64,000 nucleotides of DNA, taken from NCBI RefSeq assembly GCF_029227915.1, contig NC_079876.1, positions 9,364,001-9,428,000 of the forward strand, read 5' to 3'. Of the stretch, positions 56,501 through 64,000 are shown piece by piece. A program made the position numbers and the translations under genes. The stretch is from Hydractinia symbiolongicarpus. Lineage: Eukaryota; Cnidaria; Hydrozoa; Anthoathecata; Hydractiniidae. Every line of letters starts with the position of its first letter. The first letter of the stretch is position 1. Under the pieces are notes generated by a model. The model did not search any database, was not told where the DNA came from, and was given only the letters and a program-made list of their open reading frames with translations.

Positions 56501-59500
56501 ATCGCGCGCTGAAGAAATAGCGACAGTTTCAAAAACTGCATTACATTGACTTTCTAACGGTGTCAGTCCGTTTGATTTACAATGGTTGGGTCACATATTC
56601 GTACCAACATGTATTTAGCGATATTTTTCTGATATTACTAGATTGCTTCCTTTTAACAATGAAACGATTGACTGTGGGACTTAATTGAACTAACGTTGGA
56701 CTGCGACCTGATAAATGTGATAAATAAGACAATTGGACTATAAGAAATAACATTCTTCTTAATTAGACTTGTTTGCCTGAACTCAGCGATTACACTGGGC
56801 GCTGTGGTAGCGCTTTATTTAAAACTTTAGATTAATAAGTCTTTTTTTACTGTGAGACCAATCCTAGCCGTTATTGCGCGATGAAGATATACAGACAGTT
56901 TCAAAAAGTACATTTCATTGACTTTCTAACAGTATCAACCCGTTTGAGTTACAACGGTTGAGTCACATATTCTTACCAAAATGTATTTCGTGATATCTTT
57001 CCGGTATTACTAGGTTGTATCGCTTTCAACAGTGAAACGATTGACCGTGGAACTTAATTGAACTGATTTTGGGCTGTGACCTTATAAATGTGAAAGTGAG
57101 ACAATTGAACTCCAAGAAATAACATTCTTCTTAATTTGACATGATTGCCGGAACTCAGCAATTACACTGGGCACTGTGGTAGCGCTTCATTTAAAAACTT
57201 AGATAAATAATTCATTCTTTACCGTGGGACCAATCCTAGCCGTTATCGCGCGCTGAAGAAATAGCGACAGTTTCAAAAACTGCATTACATTGACTTTCTA
57301 ACGGTGTCAGTCCGTTTGAGTTACAATGGTTGGGTCACATATTCGTACCAACATGTATTTAGCGATATTTTTCTGATATTACTAGATTGCTTCGCTTTTA
57401 ACAATGAAACGATTGACTGTGGGACTTAATTGAACTAACTTTAGACTGCGACCTGATAAATGTGATAAATAAGACAATTGGACTATAAGAAATAACATTC
57501 TTCTTAATTAGACTTGTTTGCCTGAACTCAGCGATTACACTGGGCGCTGTGGTAGCGCTTTATTTAAAACTTTAGATTAATAAGTCTTTTTTTACTGTGG
57601 GACCAATCCTAGCCGTTATTGCGCGCTAAAGAAATACAGACAGTTTCAAAAAGTACATTTCATTGACTTTGTAACAGTATCAACCCGCTGGAGTTACAAC
57701 GGTTGAGTCACATATTCTTACCAAAATGTATTTCGTGATATCTTGCCGGTATTACTAGGTTGTATCGCTTTTTACAGTGAAACGATTGACCGCGGAACTT
57801 AATTGAACTGATTTTGGGCTGTGACCTTATAAATGTGAAGGTGAGACAATTGAACTCCAAGAAATAACATTCTTCTTAATTTGACATGATTGCCGGAACT
57901 CAGCGATTACACTGGGCACTGTGGTAGCGCTTCATTTAAAAACTTAGATAAATAAGTCATTCTTTACCGTGGGACCAATCCTAGCCGTTATTGCGCGCTG
58001 AAGAAATAGCGACAGTTTCAAAAACTGCATTACATTGACTTTCTAACGGTGTCAGTCCGTTTGAGGTACAATGGTTGGGTCACATATTCGTACCAACATG
58101 TATTTAGCGATATTTTTCAGATATTACTAGATTGCTTCGCTTTTAACAATGAAACGATTGACTGTGGGACTTAATTGAACTAACTTTGGACTGCGACCTG
58201 ATAAAATTGATAAATAAGACAATTGGACTCCAAGAAATAACATTCTTCTTAATTAGACTTGTTTGCCTGAACTCAGCGATTACACTGGGCGCTGTGGCAG
58301 CGCTTTATTTAAAACTTTAGATTAATAAGTCTTTTTTTACTGTTGGACCAATCCTAGCCGTTATTGCGCGCTAAAGAAATACAGACAGTTTCAAAAAGTA
58401 CATTTCATTGACTTTCTAACAGTATCAACCCGTTTGAGTTACAACGGTTGAGTCACATATTCTTACCAAAATGTATTTTGTGATATCTTTCCGGTATTAC
58501 TAGGTTGTATCGCTTTCAACAGTGAAACGATTGACCGTGGAACTTAATTGAACTGATTTTGGGCTGTGACCTTATAAATGTGAAAGTGAGACAATTGAAC
58601 TCCAAGAAATAACATTCTTCTTAATTTGACATGATTGCCGGAACTCAGCGATTACACTGGGCACTGTGGTAGCGCTTCATTTAAAAACTTAGATAAATAA
58701 GTCATTATTTACCGTGGTACCAATCCTAGCCGTTATCGCGCGCTGAAGAAATAGCGACAGTTTCAAAAACTGCATTACATTGACTTTCTAACGGTGTCAG
58801 TCCGTTTGAGTTACAATGGTTGGGTCACATATTCGTACCAACATGTATTTAGCGATATTTTTCAGATATTACTAGATTGCTTCGCTTTTAACAATGAAAC
58901 GATTGACTGTGGGACTTAATTGAACTAACTTCGGACTGCGACCTGATAAATGTGATAAATAAGACAATTGGACTCCAAATAACATTCTTCTTAATTAGAC
59001 TTGTTTGCCTGAACTCAGCGATTACACTGGGCGCTGTGGTAGCGCTTTATTTAAAAATTCAGATTAATAAGTCTTTTTATACTGTGGGACCAATCCTAGC
59101 CGTTATCGCGCGCTGAAGAAATAGCGACAGTTTCAAAAACTGCATTACATTGACTTTCTAACGGTGTCAGTCTGTTTGAGTTACAATGGTTTGGTCACAT
59201 ATTTGTACCAACATGTATTTAGCGATATTTTTCTGATATTACTAGATTGCTTCGCTTTTAACAATGAAACGATTGACTGTGGGACTTAGTTGAACTAACT
59301 TTGGACTGCGACCTGATAAATGTGATAAATAAGACAATTGGACTCCAATAAATAACATTCTTCTTAATTAGACTTGTTTGCCTGAACTCAGCGATTACAC
59401 TGGGCGCTGTGGTAGCGCTTTATTTAAAACTTTAGATTAATAAGTCTTTTTTTACTGTGGGACCAATCCTAGCCGTTATTGCGCGCTAAAGAAATACAGA

Positions 59501-62500
59501 CAGTTTCAAAAAGTACATTTCATTGACTTTGTAACAGTATCAACCCGCTGGAGTTACAACGGTTGAGTCACATATTCTTACCAAAATGTATTTCGTGATA
59601 TCTTGCCGGTATTACTAGGTTGTATCGCTTTTTACAGTGAAACGATTGACCGCGGAACTTAATTGAACTGATTTTGGGCTGTGACCTTATAAATGTGAAG
59701 GTGAGACAATTGAACTCCAAGAAATAACATTCTTCTTAATTTGACATGATTGCCGGAACTCAGCGATTACACTGGGCACTGTGGTAGCGCTTCATTTAAA
59801 AACTTAGATAAATAAGTCATTCTTTACCGTGGGACCAATCCTAGCCGTTATTGCGCGCTGAAGAAATAGCGACAGTTTCAAAAACTGCATTACATTGACT
59901 TTCTAACGGTGTCAGTCCGTTTGAGTTACAATGGTTGGGTCACATATTCGTACCAACATGTATTTAGCGATATTTTTCAGATATTACTAGATTGCTTCGC
60001 TTTTAACAATGAAACGATTGACTGTGGGACTTAATTGAACTAACTTTGGACTGCGACCTGATAAAATTGATAAATAAGACAATTGGACTCCAAGAAATAA
60101 CATTCTTCTTAATTAGACTTGTTTGCCTGAACTCAGCGATTACACTGGGCGCTGTGGCAGCGCTTTATTTAAAACTTTAGATTAATAAGTCTTTTTTTAC
60201 TGTTGGACCAATCCTAGCCGTTATTGCGCGCTAAAGAAATACAGACAGTTTCAAAAAGTACATTTCATTGACTTTCTAACAGTATCAACCCGTTTGAGTT
60301 ACAACGGTTGAGTCACATATTCTTACCAAAATGTATTTCGTGATATCTTTCCGGTATTACTAGGTTGTATCGCTTTCAACAGTGAAACGATTGACCGTGG
60401 AACTTAATTGAACTGATTTTGGGCTGTGACCTTATAAATGTGAAAGTGAGACAATTGAACTCCAAGAAATAACATTCTTCTTAATTTGACATGATTGCCG
60501 GAACTCAGCGATTACACTGGGCACTGTGGTAGCGCTTCATTTAAAAACTTAGATAAATAAGTCATTATTTACCGTGGTACCAATCCTAGCCGTTATCGCG
60601 CGCTGAAGAAATAGCGACAGTTTCAAAAACTGCATTACATTGACTTTCTAACGGTGTCAGTCCGTTTGAGTTACAATGGTTGGGTCACATATTCGTACCA
60701 ACATGTATTTAGCGATCTTTTTCAGATATTACTAGATTGCTTCGCTTTTAACAATGAAACGATTGACTGTGGGACTTAATTGAACTAACTTCGGACTGCG
60801 ACCTGATAAATGTGATAAATAAGACAATTGGACTCCAAATAACATTCTTCTTAATTAGACTTGTTTGCCTGAACTCAGCGATTACACTGGGCGCTGTGGT
60901 AGCGCTTTATTTAAAAATTCAGATTAATAAGTCTTTTTATACTGTGGGACCAATCCTAGCCGTTATCGCGCGCTGAAGAAATAGCGACAGTTTCAAAAAC
61001 TGCATTACATTGACTTTCTAACGGTGTCAGTCTGTTTGAGTTACAATGGTTTGGTCACATATTTGTACCAACATGTATTTAGCGATATTTTTCTGATATT
61101 ACTAGATTGCTTCGCTTTTAACAATGAAACGATTGACTGTGGGACTTAGTTGAACTAACTTTGGACTGCGACCTGATAAATGTGATAAATAAGACAATTG
61201 GACTCCAATAAATAACATTCTTCTTAATTAGACTTGTTTGCCTGAACTCAGCGATTACACTGGGCGCTGTGGCAGCGCTTTATTTGAAACTTTAGATTAA
61301 TAAGTCTTTTTTTACTGTGGGACCAATCCTAGCCGTTATTGCGCGCTGAAGAAATACAGACAGTTTCAAAAAGTACATTTCATTGGCTTTCTAACAGTAT
61401 CAACCCGTTTGAGTTACAACGGTTGAGTTACATATTCTTACCAAAATGTATTTCGTGATATCTTTACGGTATTACTAGGTTGTATCGCTTTCAACAGTAA
61501 AACGATTGACCGTGGAACTTAATTGAACTGATTTTGGGCTGTGACCTTATAAATGTGAAAGTGAGACGATTGAACTCCAAGAAATAACATTCTTCTTAAT
61601 TTGACATGATTGCCGCAACTCAGCGATTACACCGGGCGCTGTGATAGCGCTTCATTTAAAAATTAAGATAAAAAAGTTACTTTTTAACTGTTGGACCAAT
61701 CCTAGCCGGTAGCGCACGCTGAAGAAATAGCGACAGTTTCAAATACTACATTTCACTGACTTTCTATCGATGTCAGTCAGTTTGAGTTACAACGGTTGGG
61801 TCACATATTCGTACCAACATGTATTTAGTGATATTTATCTGTTATTACTAGGTCGCATTGCTTTTAACAGTGAAACGATTTGATGTGGGACTTAATTGAA
61901 CTAACTTTGGATTGTTACCTGCTAAATGTGATAAATGTGACAATTGGACTTCAAGAAATAACATTCAACTTAATTTGACATGATTGCCGGAACTCAGCGA
62001 TTACACAGGGCGCTGCGGTGGCGCTTCACTTAAGTATTTAGATAAATAAGTCATTCTTTACCGTGGGACCAATCCTAGCCGTTATTGCGCGCTGAAGAAA
62101 TACAGACAGATTCAAAAAGTACATTTCATTGGCTTTCTAACAGTATCAACCCGTTTGAGTTACAACGGTTGAGTTACATATTCTTACCAAAATGTATTTC
62201 GTGATATCTTTACGGTATTACTAGGTTGTATCGCTTTCAACAGTAAAACGATTGACCGTGGAACTTAATTGAACTGATTTTGGGCTGTGACCTTATAAAT
62301 GTGAAAGTGAGACGATTGAACTCCAAGAAATAACATTCTTCTTAATTTGACATGATTGCCGCAACTCAGCGATTACACCGGGCGCTGTGATAGCGCTTCA
62401 TTTAAAAATTAAGATAAAAAAGTTACTTTTTAACTGTTGGACCAATCCTAGCCGGTAGCGCACGCTGAAGAAATAGCGACAGTTTCAAATACTACATTTC

Positions 62501-64000
62501 ACTGACTTTCTATCGATGTCAGTCAGTTTGAGTTACAACGGTTGGGTCACATATTCGTACCAACATGTATTTAGCGATATTTATCTGTTATTACTAGGTC
62601 GCATTGCTTTTAACAGTGAAACGATTTGATGTGGGACTTAATTGAACTAACTTTGGATTGTTACCTGCTAAATGTGATAAATGTGACAATTGGACTTCAA
62701 GAAATAACATTCAACTTAATTTGACATGATTGCCGGAACTCAGCGATTACACAGGGCGCTGCGGTGGCGCTTCACTTAAGTATTTAGATAAATAAGTCAT
62801 TCTTTACCGTGGGACCAATCCTAGCCGTTATTGCGCGCTGAAGAAATACAGACAGATTCAAAAAGTACATTTCATTGACTTTCTAACAGTATCAACCCGT
62901 TTGAGTTACAGTGGTTGGGTCACATATTCGTACCAACATGTATTTAGCGATATTTTTCTGATATTACTAGATTGCTTCGCTTTTAACAATGAAACGATTG
63001 ACTGTGGGACTTAATTGAACTAACTTTGGACTGCGACCTGATAAATGTGATAAATAAGACAATTGGACTCCAAGAAATAACATTCTGCTTAATAAGACTT
63101 GTTTGCCTGAACTCAGCGGTTACACTGGGCGCTGTGGTAGCGCTTTATTTAACACTTTAGATTAATAAGTCTTTTTTTACTGTGGGACCAATCCTAGCCG
63201 TTATTGCGCGCTGAAGAAATACAGACAGTTTCAAAAAGTACATTTCATTGACTTTCTAACAGTATCAACCCGTTTGAGTTACAACGGTTGAGTCACATAT
63301 TCTTACCAAAATGTATTTCGTGATATCTTTCCGGTATTACTAGGTTGTATCGCTTTCAACAGTGAAACGATTGACCGTGGAACTTAATTGAACTGATTTT
63401 GGGCTGTGACCTTATAAATGTGGAAGTGAGACAATTGAACTCCAAGAAATAACATTCTTCTTAATTTGACATGATTGCCGGAACTCAGCGATTACACTGG
63501 GCACTGTGGTAGCGCTTCATTTAAAAACTTAGATAAATAAGTCATTATTTACCGTGGGACCAATCCTAGCCGTTATCGCGCGCTGAAGAAATAGCGACAG
63601 TTTCAAAAACTGCATTACATTGACTTTCTAACGGTGTCAGTCCGTTTGAGTTACAATGGTTGGGTCACATATTCGTACCAACATGTATTTAGCGATATTT
63701 TTCTGATATTACTAGATTGCTTCCTTTTAACAATGAAACGATTGACTGTGGGACTTAATTGAACTAACGTTGGACTGCGGCCTGATAAATGTGATAAATA
63801 AGACAATTGGACTATAAGAAATAACATTCTTCTTAATTAGACTTGTTTGCCTGAACTCAGCGATTACACTGGGCGCTGTGGTAGCGCTTTATTTAAAACT
63901 TTAGATTAATAAGTCTTTTTTTACTGTGAGACCAATCCTAGCCGTTATTGCGCGATGAAGATATACAGACAGTTTCAAAAAGTACATTTCATTGACTTTC
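47548..64000 (+). repeat. Satellite array, + orientation, right flank
   Basis: About 44 monomers of 372-373 bp continuing to the window edge. The first monomer begins GCGGTTATCG, the continuation of the monomer cut at 32187. Higher-order repeats: a 2-monomer unit (48613/49357), a 5-monomer unit of about 1,860 bp (57957/59817 and 58371/60231), and a 7-monomer unit of about 2,604 bp (about 53119/55723). The segment from 62,780 repeats the 53,120 unit again. Some monomers have a TTGGACCCC(CC)CAAAAA variant. No genes or foreign insertions are seen in these 16.4 kb. Confidence 0.97.

Overview
The window is a piece of a eukaryotic, almost certainly animal, nuclear genome. It has no bacterial gene layout, rRNA, tRNA or CRISPR array. 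About three quarters of it is one satellite family with a monomer of 372-373 bp (about 129 copies). The remainder is a nearly full-length Polinton/Maverick element, the large self-synthesising DNA transposons that also carry virus capsid genes, plus a short truncated end of a second copy. The species cannot be read from the sequence. Several of the uncharacterised proteins remind me, from memory only, of Polinton proteins of cnidarians and other marine invertebrates.

Layout: 1-6966 satellite, + orientation; 6967-7538 truncated Polinton end carrying a 5'-truncated gene fragment; 7539-30205 satellite, - orientation (about 22.7 kb); 30206-32187 satellite, + orientation; 32188-47547 Polinton of 15,360 bp with 312-bp terminal inverted repeats (TIRs); 47548-64000 satellite, + orientation. 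The truncated end and the satellite beside it (about 6967-9247) are an inverted copy of about 30480-32760, so the array has been rearranged by inverted duplication after the Polinton inserted. The arrays also contain higher-order repeats of 2, 3, 4, 5, 7 and 8 monomers.

The Polinton carries, left to right: a small OB-like protein gene (-), a 406-aa membrane-anchored protein (-), a candidate minor capsid gene (+), the double jelly-roll major capsid gene (+, frameshifted), the A32-type packaging ATPase (+), five small mostly membrane-associated genes (+), a 417-aa coiled-coil membrane protein (-), a 199-aa hydrophobic protein (+), the retroviral-type integrase (-, intact D,D(35)E), four small genes including two SAP-like ones (+), and the protein-primed family B DNA polymerase (+, frameshifted near its C terminus). 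Together these are a replication module (polymerase), an integration module (integrase plus TIRs) and a virion module (capsid proteins, ATPase, small membrane proteins). No adenain/Ulp1-like protease was recognised. Several reading frames are broken, so this copy is probably no longer autonomous, unless the breaks are assembly indels.

The least expected signals are: a family of perfect or near-perfect hairpins just after stop codons, which look like 3'-end/transcription termination signals; a shared ATAAAACATG start context on four genes; a repeated leader ahead of three small genes; a G-run block and a 22-bp palindrome in the TIRs; and a 15-bp identity plus looser similarity between a TIR sub-repeat and the surrounding satellite monomer, which hints that satellite and Polinton ends share ancestry.
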